Position numbers and translations under genes: made by a program. From contig JABBOT010000007.1 in assembly GCA_016165875.1 (NCBI GenBank), positions 19,150,447 to 19,214,446 on the forward strand: a stretch of 64,000 nt of DNA, in the 5' to 3' direction. Shown here piece by piece: positions 12,637-27,600 of this stretch; position 1 is the stretch's first letter; the number at the start of each line of letters is the position of its first letter. The notes under the pieces are model-generated. The model had not been told where the DNA came from. It did not search any database and was given only the letters and a program-made list of their open reading frames with translations. The stretch comes from Acanthopleura granulata. Its lineage: Eukaryota; Mollusca; Polyplacophora; Chitonida; Chitonidae.

Positions 12637-15600
12637 GTAAGTGTATGGCCGAACTGGTCACTGATTTTCCACATCCAGTCATGATTTGATTAAAAGTCAC
12701 TCCGTGTCCGACTGAAACTTGATACTTCATACCTTTTGTCTTGTTCATAAGGTTTTACACCTGAGGTAAGTTCAATCGATACAAGGGTGCCGCGAAATTG
12801 TAAGGGGTCGTCCTAAATTTACAAAACTTAATAACGCGAACGACACTGTGGGATTGATAAGGTGGGGCTTTCTTTCTGTGGCTTAGGTGAATCACACTTT
12901 ATTCCTTCTTCCCCCATCCCACCTGCATGTCATTTTAAACACCCCTCCCCCCCACCCAAATCGAAACTCATTATTTCATTTTTTTCCCAGACCGTCACAA
13001 AGATGACATTAATATAGAATCTAGCTGAATAATTATGGCAATAAAAAATGGAAATTTTTCTGCCACCAGCAACAATTTTCCAAAATATTATGATGAGAAA
13101 CAAAGGATCATGTGTTATATGGCCCTATGAATCAGTAATCGTAATTATGAATTGAGTTACACTTGTTTATAACAGCTCCAGTGCAGTATGAATCAGAACA
13201 ACATATTATTATGCCTACCGACAGGCCCTATGTGTTCTTTTACAGAGGTAAGCATTGTTCCAAGGTTGTGAATTAATTGAGTGTTTTGATTTAAAACATT
13301 TAATTATTGGAAATTTAATGTCAGAGTTTTATGGTATAGGTTCACTGTCACAAAATAATGTAATAACACAAGTTTGCTTGTCTATTTCAAGTTTTTTTAA
13401 AATAATATTTCCTTATGGCATGACATAAACTGTATTTGCTGCAGCATCAATTCTGACAATGTTAGCAGTCTACTGGCAGTGATGTAATACACAGGTGCGC
13501 AGTATGGACATGGCCTTGCTGAAAATATTGATTTGTACATTCAGTTAATTGACTGCTGTTATATTGTTACATCTACATGTAACTAGGTTAACTCTTGTTG
13601 TCAACACCTTATAATGTTTCATGCATTTTGTTATTTTGCCCTGACAATTATGTTATTGCGGTATAATGGTTTTGATGACACAGTCACTGTAGCGAAACTC
13701 CTGCCAATACAATGCAAAGCAGTAAATATAGTCTCATGGGACAGGAAAGGCCTCATGGTGTGCCGTGGCCCATGAAGACAAATATTCAGAGCCTGTATAT
13801 GTTAGCGTTTTTGTATTTATGGTGTGGAAGAATCCTGGAACAATATTTAAATATTCATTGAACCAAGATTGTTGTACGACTGATGATGGTGATTGAATAT
13901 ACTTGGCTCATTGTAAATGTAAATTGGCACAGGGGCCATAACAACATCCTGAGTGTGGCCAACCTTAAAAATGTATTTGTTGGTGGTAACCTGACCCTGG
14001 TGTCAGAAAATTACCTAGAGTACATATGTCAGGAGGGAAAGTTTCTTTTTTATGCCAGAAAACGTTTAGAAACCAGATTTTAGTCAAAATCTCAATAAAA
14101 TGTACAGTTGAGGTAATGTAAGAATGTTAACAGTTGACTAAACTTGTACTATGAAAATTTTGTTTTTTCTGATGTCGTAGCATCAGAGTGTGAATTTGTG
14201 AAATATCAGTATGTGGTAAACAAAAGCAGTCATGCTTCCCTGTTTTACCTATCCCTCGTCCTCCCCACATCTGGTTCATGTCAGTTACTATGGCAAAAAC
14301 AATTACATGCCTTGCATGAACAGGTCCTAGTTAAGTAGAGGGAGGTGAGGGTGGGTGCAGCTGTCATGTGAACGCCCAGGTTGGGTGATAGATGGTATCA
14401 GATGACATAGATACATGTAGTCTTCTGGAGTGACAGCCTCCACTACAGTATAGCTGTTTCACAAATTCTCCTCAAATAGGGAAGCAATAGCTGACTAGTA
14501 TACAAGGGGTGGTGTGAAAGACAGCAAAAAAGATTGGGAAAATGTTACTTTGATGCACCCTGAAGAATAGTAATGAATGTAAAGTACATATATGTATTGT
14601 ACTTTGTTACTGGATGATGTTTGCCCTCTTGAAGACAGTTTTAGAAACTGTTTTCTGTCACTGATTTGTAGATTCTTTGTTGGCTAATGTTAACGCAAAA
14701 TACATATCATAATGGGACACCCCCCCCCCCCCAGATCACAGATACTATGTACAAGCTTTATGACTGCACGGAGGTTATTACATGTCGTGGTTGACTGTTT
14801 GTGAAACGTTCTGGAAAGAATATAGAATATTTAGTAAGCCTGTTTAATGAAGCTTAACAAATGACCTGAGAACCCTGTCTTATTGGAGGTGTTAGCTTTG
14901 GTGCATGTACAGACACATACTTGAAACTAATCCCCAAATCCCATAAAAAACATTGATAGAACAGTGAATTGGATAAATTTGGTGGGGAAAAAAATTTCCA
15001 TGACGATCTCTTGATGATAAAAACAAAAAGACGTACATGTACTTTAATGTAAAATATATGAGTACTTTTTTTATGACAGACTTTTTATAATAGACCATCT
15101 GTGGCAGATGTAAATTGTGCATTCAGATCTGCAATAATACCATTTTGTGAAGAACCATAATGTTACAGCTAATTCTGCCTGATTACCAGTTACTTTTTTG
15201 TCCTTACATACATAAGATTGGAATATGATATCCTTTAATAAGCATTTCTTTTAATACAGTTATTGATACGTCTGATTTAGCCTGGATGATGTCACTCGTC
15301 GTAGTTCTCCAAAGATATTTCTGTGTCAAAGCGGCCTGTGTTATCAAACTTCCAGAAATAGAAAATGTTTGGATATGGAATGTCATCCTAATGTAAGCTG
15401 ACAGCTGGTACAAGTATATATATCTTAATGTCAAAGTGACAGCACATAGATATACTTCACTTTTTTCAGGCAAGTATAGAAGGTTGGTTGTTTCTAACTT
15501 GTTTTGAATGGCTGTTTACCCAGTCATTCGTTATAATTCTTGTAGCCATTGTATGTCTTGAGTAAACAAGGCACTTTACTGCTTGAAAAATGGGAAGAAT

Positions 15601-18600
15601 TGTCAGGGAGAACAGGGAGGGAACTGGAGAGAGCTGTTGGAGAACTAGGGAGATCTTGGATGAAACTGGGAAGAACTTTGGGGAAACTGGGAAGACCAGT
15701 GGGGGAACCAGAGAGAACTTGGAGTAAACTGAGGGGAACTGTTTGGAAGATAGAGAGAACATGGAGAAAACTGGGGAGAAGTGTGTGAAAACCAGGGAGA
15801 TTCTGGGGGAAACTGAGGAGACATGTTATGGGAACCTGGGAGAACTTGGAGCAAACTGGGGAGAAGTGTGTGAAAACCAGGGAGATTCTGGGGGAAACTG
15901 AGGAGACATGTTATGGAAACCTGGGAGAACTTGGAGCAAACTGGGGAGAAGTGTGTGAAAACCAGGGAGATTCTGGGGGAAACTGAGGAGACATGTTATG
16001 GAAACCTGGGAGAACTTGGCGCAAACTGGGGAATACCAGTTGGAAACTAGGGAGAACTTGAAGGAAACGTAAGAGAAGTGTTGGGCAACTAGGGAAAACT
16101 TGAAAGAAACTGGGGGGAACCATTTAGAAAATAGAGAGAACATGGAGGAAACTGGGAAGAACTGTTGGGGAACCTGGGAAGAACTGTTTGGGGACCAGGG
16201 AGAACTTGTAGGAAACTGGAGAAACATGTTTGGAATACTGGGGCAAGTTCGGGGAAACTGGGAAGAGTTGCTAGGGAACTAGGGAAAGCTTTGAGGAGAC
16301 TTGGGAGAACTGTGCGGAAACCTGTTGGGAAACAAGGGAGAACATGAAGGAAACTGGGAAGAGCTGTTATAGAACTGGATAGAATTTGGAGGAAATTAGG
16401 AGAACTGTTTGGGAATTGGGGAGAACTGTTAGGGAAACAGGGAGACCAGTTGAGGAACCATAGAAAACTTGGAGGAAACTGAGGAAAATTGGGAGGAAAC
16501 AGAGGAGAACTTGGAGGAAACAGGAAAGAACTGTTGGGGAACCAAAGAGAATTAGGAGGAAAATTTTACAAACTGTAGGGAAAGCAGGGAGAACTTGAAG
16601 GATATTGGTGAAGTGTATTAAATTCCTGTATTAAGCCTGATTTACATGTATTTGGTTATCTTTGCAGTGAAGGCAGAAATAAATTTCCATTCAAGTATAT
16701 AAGTCAAGGACATTTTGTGTACATGTTCAAGTACTTGTATTTACCATGATGTATTTAAAAGCTTGATGATATCATTTGTCAATCGGCCTACATCTACATG
16801 TAAATCCATAGTAGTGATAAATGTATTTTAAAGTTGGGAGTGGATTAATGGGGCTATAACTAATGTCCACACTGAATACACCAGGAGAATGTGAAAGCGA
16901 TGTCTGACAGTGCACATGTGGATAGGTATCTCAGAGGGATTTATACTTGATCTAAAATTGTACAGCAATAATGTTGTTATTCTTTTAAATATTTCTGCTT
17001 TGAAAAGTGGAGCTTATTTGTCTTCCAGCATTAACACTATTTGTTTTGAATTGACCATATTTGGTATTTCATTGCTACAAGGGTAGAGAGTGTCACATGT
17101 ATGTAAAAATATATACAGTGCAATGTAATCAAATTATAGTAACTGGAGGAATTTTAAAATGCCCCCTAACAGAATTTTGGGAATAGCATTAATTCCAAAC
17201 ATGTACTGTCTGTTCACACTATACTGAAGCCATCTTTTGAACTCTGTCAAGATAGCAGCAAAATGAAGAGGTTCGTAGGGCCATGGTTCACTTGCTGCTC
17301 TATCTACCTACAGGTACCTGATCACTGATAGCTAGGACACAAGGTATTCACAGGTATTTCTGCTTCATGCTCCATTGAGTCTTGATTGCTACACAGGCTT
17401 GTACGTGTACATTCCAATACTGTTTACAGGTGAATGCTTATGTACCTGTGGATGTTTATGGACATTTCTGTTCACCAACAGATGACCTGGTTATTAGTGG
17501 GTCATGCACTAGTATAAATGAGGTCAGTGCCAGATGGTGGGGAAAGCGTCCAGTTTTAGGGAGATCAATGTACATCCTAGGGTAATCACTTTATAGGTTT
17601 ACAAGCCGTTGAGTGTACACAGAAGAGCAAAACATAAATTTTGAAAACCACCTATATACAAGTCAGATAGGTGGCAGCAATCCCCCGTTGCTCCTCTCTC
17701 CTTCTCCATCCCCCATCCCCCATCCCCCTCCCTGCCAAAAAACAACAAGCACCAATTGCTTCAGTACCAGAGTTGCAGTGAAACAAGGTACACCATGTTG
17801 CCATTCCTTTGTGTCATAATGTTGTTACTTTACAGCCCCATCAGGCAGATCAATACATTTTAACATGGGCCAGTATCCACCATCATGGAAATAATCTACA
17901 AAAGAATCATTTGTGTATAATTTCATTATTATATACATGCCCTCCATGGTTAAAATTCTCTGGTTCGCCGGACAATGATGTAAAGCTGTGATGTCATAAT
18001 GTTTTGGAGGGAATCCCGTTCTTCAGAAATATTTGTAATGGCTAAGGATTTAGTTACATAACGGTGATGCTTAAATAGGAGACATGTATGCGAGTCAAAG
18101 TGTTCTGGGCTTTGTGTATGGCAAATGGGTACAGGAATTAATGTAGGTAAGGTGTCTTGCTACAGCACCTCGTCTACATCTGCCTTGATCTCTGTGAAGT
18201 ACTAGATATCAGTGTAAGTAAATCTGCAGGAGAAAGTTAGAAGTTTTTGTTGTTGTTTGACAGCCACTGGGCAGTTGTATGCTGTGTGTTATTATTTTCC
18301 ACACCTTTAGCCTGTGTGAAGTGTCGGGATGGTGCAGGTGAACTGGTAGAGGGGCTTTGCTGCTATGTGACGTATGGCAGCATAGCAGCTGCACAGCAAG
18401 TTATGCATCAGCTGTGCAGGAGTGCAGTGAGTTGTGCATCAGCTGTGCAGCAGTGCAGCGAGTTGTGCATCAGCTGTTTAGCTGTACCTGTCCTCATATT
18501 TACCAACTCCCCTCCCTTGCACCGAGCTGTTGCCAGCTGGAATTAAACACTAATAAATGCGCGGTGAATCTTCCGCGAAATTGACTGGCAAGTCAATCAG

Positions 18601-21600
18601 GGGAATATTTGTCTCTCTGCATAAAGCGTGCTGGTGTATTTGCAGTGTGGACTATTTACAGCACAGCATATACATGTAACTATTTCTACACTCTTCTCAC
18701 TTGTTGATGTAATGTGCTGTAAGCCTATTACTGTGTTATAAGAATTAGGGTTCTCCCATGGCTGGAAAATTGGGAAAGTTTGGAGGAAAAATCATAGAAC
18801 TATGAATGTATAGAGATCTTATTTATGCAATTTCTAGCCTGAACAGTAGTGGTCAGCACATGACACCAGCAATGACACGCATTGCAACACCTGTCTTTCA
18901 GGTTCTGGTCAGTTATACTCTTATGTTTCAGTAACCTGGTGTTCTGACAAAAATGTTACTAGGTCTTTATGGGGCTAAATTAAAATAAAATTCTGTGAAG
19001 ATTTAATTGTGACAAAGTAGCTTTCACTTCAGCCCAGAGCAGGCAGATAGAGAGTTCATCAGTATAGTTGAGTTCTTCATCAACACTCCCGATCTGAAAG
19101 TATTTGGCTGCCTTGATGCCTTTAAGTTAGTTATCTTTTTCAAGTTTTAAACAAGGTTTTAAATTTCAACTTTCAGTGTGACAAAATCTTCCTTTTTATA
19201 TTTTGTGCTTTGTGTGTTGTTAATGTACTGGACGAACGCAAAGGAAGCCCAGGTCAAAACCAGTTTAATTAATCTCATTAGTAAGGTGTTCATATGTACA
19301 GGTAGAGTTAGGGATGCCTACAGAAAAGAGAACCTGCTTGGCTAATTAAAACACGGGCCTGTTTTTATTGTGCCCACATTTTTTTTTTTCAAACCTCATT
19401 GCCCATGCATTTACTCTCTATTTTTAGGACTCTAATTTTAAAAGAATGTGATTAAAACCAGTTAGTTAATTAGATTGGTTGCAGCCTTATAAAAACCACA
19501 GATACCTTACATGTGTTTTGGCTTATTGATTTTCCTCACACTATTTTATGTGAAACAAACTGACCTTTATAGTCTTTTTAAGCTTTTTTATGCAAAAAGC
19601 TAATAACAGGAATACATTGACAGCTGATACATGGTTTATTAGAGAGGATGTTGGTATTGCAATAAACATATACCAGTATGTGTATGTGCATTGTGTTTTG
19701 TGACAGTAAAAGTGAGAGTATTTTCACGCTGTTTTCAGTATTTGTGAAGACATTCGCATATTGTAGTATGCTTGATTCTTCTTTGAAAACCAACCTTATG
19801 GTTTCATAAACATCTAGCCCATGACATGCATAGCAGGATGCAAAAAAATGTGGCCAACAATTGAGGATAAATTAGCAGATCAACAACTCATCGTTTTTCT
19901 TCTAAAAAAAAAACAGTAACTTCCTGTGTAAGTACATGTACAGTACTGTACTAGTCAAAGCAGCACAAAGTCTCACTGTTATTCCAAATAACCATAAAAA
20001 AAATGTGATGTGAAACCAAAAAAAATCTTTTATATCGGTTATGTTGAAAACTCTTCATCTGAACAGTTGCTTGTAAGCAGGTATATTTTTGTGAACCCTC
20101 TGACATGTCTGTTCTAAGTTCATTTTGACCTGATGCCTCTCTACTTGCCCAAGACTGTGGCTAAATTCCTGCTCCAAAAGAGACCAGTCTTCCAGGATGG
20201 CCAGTCGATGTGTCATCCTGATGTTTGATGGATGGAAAAAGCCCATGCCGCCATTACCCAGCTTCTGATGAAACTCGTAATAACATACAGATGTCTTAAC
20301 CCAGAAGTCCTAAGGTAGCAAAAAACCTAATTTGTGTCATGGTCGCTGTCTTTTCTTTTTTTGCAATCTGGCACTTTTCTTTTGTGGCCTGCAGGCATGT
20401 CAGGCATGTCAGGCATTGTGGTTCAAGGAATTCTCTCAATGTTCTTTTTGCTTTTCTGCCTGTCTGTTTGTTCATGTCAATATTGTCTCGTGTTAAAACT
20501 TAACACATGTAATACGTAAACTGTTAATTGGTTTACCTTACTATAACAGCTGTAAACTTTACGGAAAACCTTAAAATACTGCTAATAATCCCCTTTAGAT
20601 GGAATCTCAGTACATACATGTAATATTGTAAAGTTCTTCCTTTCACTGTCTTCTTCAGTGATCTTTCAGTTAGGAACTAAGAATCTGATACCTCAAATGA
20701 ATACCTCAGCAAACAAGACGCCCAGTATTCAGACTGAAGCGACGATTACTCATGACCCAGAAGTCATTACCAGTATTGCAGTATTTCTGGTGTGTTATTG
20801 GGTGTAATCTTTTACAAATTCCACATTTATCATCACCATGCAGGTGTAACGGATTTCATTGTTTGATCACTAGTTTGTGGAGATTTGATGTTGGGTGATT
20901 CCTACAGTATTTTGGTCATATGGTAAATTCATTTTATCTACCCTCTTATGGGATATTGTCTCCATGCCGTCATGTTAACAATATTGAATCATGTTTGTCT
21001 TTGTATGTGTAGTTTATGTTAAACTTGTGGGTGATCGAATGTGGAAAAATATTCCAAAGAAAAAAACAGAAAATCTGCCTCACTTGCTACATGCCTGTAT
21101 TTCAACTGAAGCTTTGAATATGCTTTCTGACTTCACTTCAGACATATAGCAGAACACAACTACAAAACTGCAGTTGGATTACTCTGAAGGGTGTGGAAAG
21201 TGAGAAGGTTTCAGGGTTTTTTGAACATGTAGTTGTACTGAAGCTGACCACACACAAGCTGTATGGTGTATGCTGATATATTTGTGTGGACACCGTCAGG
21301 TGGCTGCAGGGAGAAATCTGCAGATTGCCAGTATTGATGTGTTTATATTCCACTGGGTGGGTTGGAGCACACTCAGTGTAACATACATGGATAAACCAGA
21401 CCTAGATCATTCTCTTATCTAGTCAGGAAACACTGTCTGGGAGAAAACAAGGGTGTCTGATAAGTAGTTAGCCGAGGTGTGTTGAGTGAGTGTTGATAGA
21501 CAGGTGTTTACCTTTGTTTAGAAAGGTAAGCCTGTACAGTACACACTGATGAGAGTTTGGACATGTGCTATTCACACTTACTACTACCAACACTATCCTA

Positions 21601-24600
21601 ATTTCCCAACCCTTCTGTTGTACTGAGCTGTTAATGTGTGTCCTTTGATACTGGTTTTCCGGCCAGTGTATGAAGTGAAAACCTGATGAGTATTGAGTGA
21701 AGGTTAATTGTATACATGTGTACGTATATACGTAAATATATATGCCATTTTGCATCTACAACTACAAATTTGATAAAAAAGAATTATGAATTGTGTTGTT
21801 CTGTTTTTTGGAATTCATTGTTGTTGATTAATAATAGCGGTATTTGTACATCAGATATGTGTCATATTCAACATGTCACGAACATCAGAATCTGGGCTAA
21901 AAGTTTTAGGCACTCATACAACATGAAAAAGCTCTCATTTTATGCACTTTGAATTGTTCCAGACTGCTTAACACGCTATATGAAGCAATATTTTTTTGAT
22001 TAAATAACCTCTCAAAGTATTTTAAGAACAGTTCGTCAGAATAATAAATGAAATTTTTGGGATTTTACATCATTTTTCATCACATGAAGTTTTTGTTTGG
22101 TGCCCAAACTAAACCCCATATAAAGGGTTGAAAAATGGTCTAGATTAGAGCCTGGTACAATTTAGGCCTACATAAATGTACATCTAGAATGTGTCGAAGG
22201 TTGCAAGTATTTAGATGTATATGATTGTTTTTGTGCATAATAAATGCCAAACCTTGGGTTACCTGTGTAAAAGTACGTATGATAGTATGAAAGTAAAGAC
22301 CCTAATACAGGCAAGGCCTGGTGATCAGTAAACCAGGGAAATGGCGATCATGAAGCATGTGAGCGTGATGAGATTTTAGTAATCCTTAATGACCTAATCG
22401 AATTATTAGCTAAGGCCTACTATTATCCACGATTCAGTTGTCAGATGTGTCCAGAACCTATGTTATTTGCTGGCAATCCTGAAATTTTAATGTCATATGC
22501 TGGGATAAATTTTTTTCGTAACTCTAGCATCAGTTATATATATATCATATATGTATGTTGTTTTATTTACTTTTTCTTTATCCTCATCATACTCAGGTTG
22601 TACCATCGGAATATTTTGATTGGCAGATAAACCTCACACAAGCTGTCTGTTTATGTGTACCATAATTCCTTAACTTGTTCGCATCTGACAGGGCAACTTT
22701 GAGTGTAATTCCTGCACACTTTTAATTTGATTTTGGAAACAAAACTACATTGGCTGAATTGGCTAGTTTCAGGGCTTCACAAAAAGTGTAATTTTGTCAG
22801 GCAACTGAGGTAATGCCTTCAGAATATTCTTGAATAAACACCTTGCAAACATGCAAAAATGTTGAACAATTAAAGTATTGTAAAGAAAGTTTGAAGAGTG
22901 CATGTAATGTTAGGCCAGGTTCATCATTTGGTCCTGTATTAGGATGTTGTAGAACGCAATTTTTACGCTTGAAATCAACATTCCTGACCAGGTAAACATT
23001 TCATGTATTCTGTAGTTTTTATAGAAACCATTTTTGTAGCATATGGTGTCAATGATGTGAAGGACATGAATCATCTTTTACCGAAAAAGGGACAGTCTTT
23101 AATATAGAAAGGCCAAGAAACCTTAAGCATTGGTGCTGAAGACCACTGTATGTACCAGTAAAACTGCGTGTTCAAACCCAGTTCTGGCTCTCTTCATTTT
23201 GGTGTTGTTTAAAAGCAGGGTGTCATGGTAATGTACCTTTAGTTTTTGATATTAAAGATGAATTGTTGTTCTGCCTTGATATTCTTGATATTAAGACCAA
23301 TTTTGTCATAAGACATAAGATTGACCCATTTCTTTCTGTTCACAATTTTCAGAAGGTCAGTGTCCCCCAGGGCAGTTTGGACCGCAATGTAGCTACGAGT
23401 GTCACTGCGACGGACCGTGTGACGCTGACACCGGCCGCTGTAGAGGGACATGCCGTCATGCGGCTAACCAGAAGTGGTACGGTCCCACGTGTCAACTCGG
23501 TAAGTCACCGCGTCACAGACATTTCACTGACCACATCTGCAGACTTATAAAGTACATGTGCATTAGGCCATCCTTAAAAATGTTTGTTGGGTGTGGTGTG
23601 ATGGGCCTTTCAAAAAGAACCCTACTCAGAAGTTTTTATTGGTACATGTATGTTGAAAAAAATTTGTTTTTAATTTTCTCTCCATGTTGATGTCTTTCAA
23701 GTCTCTATCTTTCTCTAGAGGCAGAATGAAGAAATAGTATTCCCTACTGACCGACTCTAGGTTTTTTCAGGATGGCCTTAATTGTGTGCAGGGGCCTCTG
23801 TGGCAAAGGGGGTTAGCGTGCCAGTGCGGCATTATGACCCTGTGCCTCTCACCAACGCTGTTGCTGTGAGTTCAGTTCCAGCTTATGCTGGCATCCTCTC
23901 CTGCCCTATGTGGGAAAGTCTGCCAGCAACCTGTGGATGGTCCTGGGTTTCCCCCGCGCTCTGCCTGGTTTCCTCCCACCATAATGCTGGTCGCCATGGT
24001 GTAAGGGAAATATTCTTAAGTATGGCATAAAACACCAATCAGATAATTAAATAAATTAATTGTGTGCATGTAATGTAATCTGTATTTTGAAGGTGGCGTT
24101 GTAATTTGAGATCTTTAAATACCATTTTCTGCTGAACTACTTCCAGGTATCTTCAGAAAATGTAATTAGGTTACTTGCCTTTCATACTCATACAGGTAGA
24201 TAACAATGGCAGAACTGTGTTCACAATCTGAAAAGTAATTCGATAACATAATGGAGGTTGTGTCAGGCTGTATTTATAATATCTAGGTGGAAAACTCACT
24301 AGAAAATAGATGAGATGTCAGATGTCAGATGAGTGTCCAATCTTTTTGTGTTGTCTTTTCATCATCATCAGTTCGTTTCAGTCAGAAGTCATCAGTGTTA
24401 ATAACAATAATGAAACCTGAACTCATTATTTAATTACGTGTAGCAGCTCAACCAATGCGGTCGCTGTGAGTTCAAGTCCAGCTAATGTTGCCTTCCTCTC
24501 TGGCCATACATAGGAAGGTCTGCCAGCAACCTGCGGATGGTCATGGGTTTCCTCTGGGCTCTGCCTGGTTTCCTCCCACCATAATGCTGCCCATCGTCAT

Positions 24601-27600
24601 GTAAGTGAAATATTCTTGAGTACACCGTAAGACACCTATCAAATAAATAAATTAGCAACTCAGAACATATGTCATACACAGTGTACATATATATTGCAAG
24701 TACTTAAAAAGCCATACTCATAACAGGAAAGTCGCCATGATATGGCTGAGATATTGCCGATGTGGCGTTAAGCCATAATCATTCATTCATTCATTCATAA
24801 CAGGAAAGTCACCACGATATGGCTGAGATATTGCCGATGTGGCGTTAAGCCATAATCATTCATTCATTCATTCATAACAGGAAAGTCGCCACGATATGGC
24901 TGAGATATTGCCGATGTGGCGTTAAGCCATAACCATTCATTCATTCATTCGTAACAGGAAAGTTGCCACGATATGGATGAGATATTGCCGATGTGGCGTT
25001 AAGCCATAATCATTCATTCATTCATTCATAACAGGAAAGAACACAAATTGTGGTTGGTACATTGGTCTGCAGTAAAGAATCAGTTCACAAATTTTAAACT
25101 TCCTAGAGCAAAACATTTAGCTGTAGCTGTGTTTAAATTTTTGACTGAGGTCTTAGGTCATTTGATAAATATGGTCCTTATCTACTACTGATAGATGTTT
25201 CAGGGCAGAGTTGGAGACCCATAGAGCTCTTAAGTGTTGTTTAATCTCTCTTCACAGCTCTGTGCTGGCAAAGTAATTAACTTGGCTCTTTAGGGGCAGT
25301 CTTACATTATCTATTTTTGGCCTATCCAAATAAGAACAGGATGCTGGGCAAATTTGCTTGGCTCATGTGATTTTCTTGGGTACATATGTTAGGCAACTGC
25401 TGGCTGGCTTGGCCAGCTGTGCATGCCCTGCTTATTAATTACATGTGCTTGTATCCAGGGTTTTTGCATATGGCTCTCTCGGGGTAGAATCTAGAGCCTT
25501 GGTATCTGAGAGTTCCAAGGCAGAGCAACTTATGCATTGATCCTGTGATTAAAAACCTGTCATCAATCTATCAACAACACTGTAAAATCAGAAGTTCTCT
25601 GGTATGGCAGTTGGGATTTTACCAAATTTATAATTATGTGAATATGAAATCAACAAGCTGCTGGTTGTCTTGGCATTGTCGATGGAAATATTCCCAATCA
25701 GGATAATGACATATCGATTATCACAGCCAACTTTAGGCGAGGGTCTTGAATCAAAATCTTGATCAAATAGACTTGAAGAAAATGACCCAAATACTATTAC
25801 ATTCTCAAGAAGAAATGTAAAACCAGTGCTTCTCATTTATTAATATTTGAGGTGAGAAAATAAAAATTGAAAAATCAGTGGCTAACTTTAAGTATCTTCT
25901 GAATCCTTCATTCACTTACTTTTGGTACAAAAGTGTCGTAAAAATAAAATCATACATTTATGTGTTCCAGAAGAAAATATTTTGAAGATAACTGTTAAAA
26001 TGTAATACCAATTAAGGACCAAGTTCTCTATGACTGAGTAGTCTAGGCACTCGCCTGAGAATCAATGTAGCAGAGGCCTGTAGCTGTAATATAGTGTAGA
26101 TATAGTAAAGTGTGACTATCTTGTAATTTGTCATACCTTCTCTGGATATGTAGGCCACTCTTGTTTTCGAATATGTCTCATCCTAGAAGCCATAGGCTTA
26201 TAAACTAGGCCTACATCGTGGTGTCATATAATGGATATCATAATTAGCTTTTGTGTCAGAGATATGTAAGGTTGGGCAAATTTCATCCCATTTTGTAGCA
26301 AAATTTGAAAACGGCAAACCTGCAACACCCCCCCCCCCCGTTCCAACGCCTGTGCTTATGTAGGGGACAGATTAAGACAGATTAATCATTTTGATGTAGA
26401 CCAACTGTTGTTCTGTACCAGATGTAACATGTATATGCCAGACACAGGCTGACATCTAAATGCTAAGTCTGATGATTTAATTGGTAAAAAATGTGAAAAA
26501 AAAAAGGTGAATCAGGTGTAGAGGTGTGATGTTTTTTTCTAATTTTCACCTGCTTGTGCACGGCACTGTTTATATACATGTACAGGTGTGTTCATTACCT
26601 CAACTCTACCCATAGCTAGCGAAATATTAAATGTGCACAGATTATTCAGTAAAATTTTACACAGTCTAAAGTTGCTAGTACTGCTGCATGGGTATAGTTT
26701 TGAAAACCTGAAGAATTTTTAGGCTGTGTACAGCTCAAAAGTCTGACAAGTTATCAATCAACCTTTTTTTTCTGGTCAGCCTGACATGGCTCTAAGGCTT
26801 TATGATGGAGATAATATATATTAGAAAACATGTAGGGAGATGAAAAAAGTGGAGGGCCAATGAAGTTTTCAGATTTACACCTGACTCATAACGACTTCTG
26901 GATGTGATGTAATCAAGTGTAATACCTACAAGCGTTCTTTTAACAAGATGTGCTATATTGTGATTCCAAGTGTCAAGTGTGCTACTAAGGTGTTAAACAA
27001 CTCCCTATCACCCCTACTTTGTGAATGAGTTGTGACTAGCATCATAATGAAATGGTTATATGTACATGTGCTTGGGGTGCAGGGGTGGGCCGTTGTCACA
27101 GGACAGAACTTCTTTATGTCTGTGCTCTGATTTTCACAAAATACAAAGTTAAAATGTTAAGTGAAAGAAAAAAGAATATAAAAAATATAAAATGTATAAC
27201 CCATTAAGTGGAGATGAAAGTTTATAAAAGTATAAACATTATATGTATGCAAATGTGTCCTGTTTGTATGATGTTGAGATGGAAGATTTTAACGACCAAG
27301 AACAACATCTCATATTGAGATTATTCCAATTTCCACATCTATAGGGCAAATAATTATGTGCATGCATTATAGATTTCTGCTGCATCTTTGCTATAGTCAG
27401 TGCTTGATACTAGGTAAGGATATTAGAACTAAACATCCGTAAATATCAGTTGCCATCAGTTTAAACTATTGTCACTGCATCTTTTTTGTCAAATGTGTAG
27501 ATGAAAAGATGGCAGTGCATGGTTTTATTGATACAAGAGTCCTAATCAGAAAAACATTTGTACCCTTTTCTTTAGAATGGTAATGTGTTGGCCAAGAGTT

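Larger units (their letters stand above)
12637..23352 (+). other. RPTP intron 1 (10.7 kb)
   Basis: Runs from donor GTAAGT to acceptor TTTTCAG. It holds the purine-rich repeat block at 15583-16612, a small 31-bp tandem repeat at 18395-18480 and a poly-C run at 14719-14732. An ORF at 18247-18546 reads several Cys residues after a TTTAG but is largely the 31-bp repeat, and I do not take it as an exon. No other exon was needed or seen. Confidence 0.8.

Noticed and set aside
15466..16347. Several overlapping ORFs on both strands (for example 133 codons, Ser/Pro/Phe-rich, on the minus strand)
   Set aside because: Composition artefact of the polypurine repeat; multiple frames are open at once and the reading follows the repeat period.
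18247..18546. Cys-containing ORF after a TTTAG acceptor-like site in intron 1, considered as an extra EGF exon
   Set aside because: The cysteines come mostly from the 31-bp repeat, there is no donor in the right phase, and exons 1 and 2 already join in phase 1.
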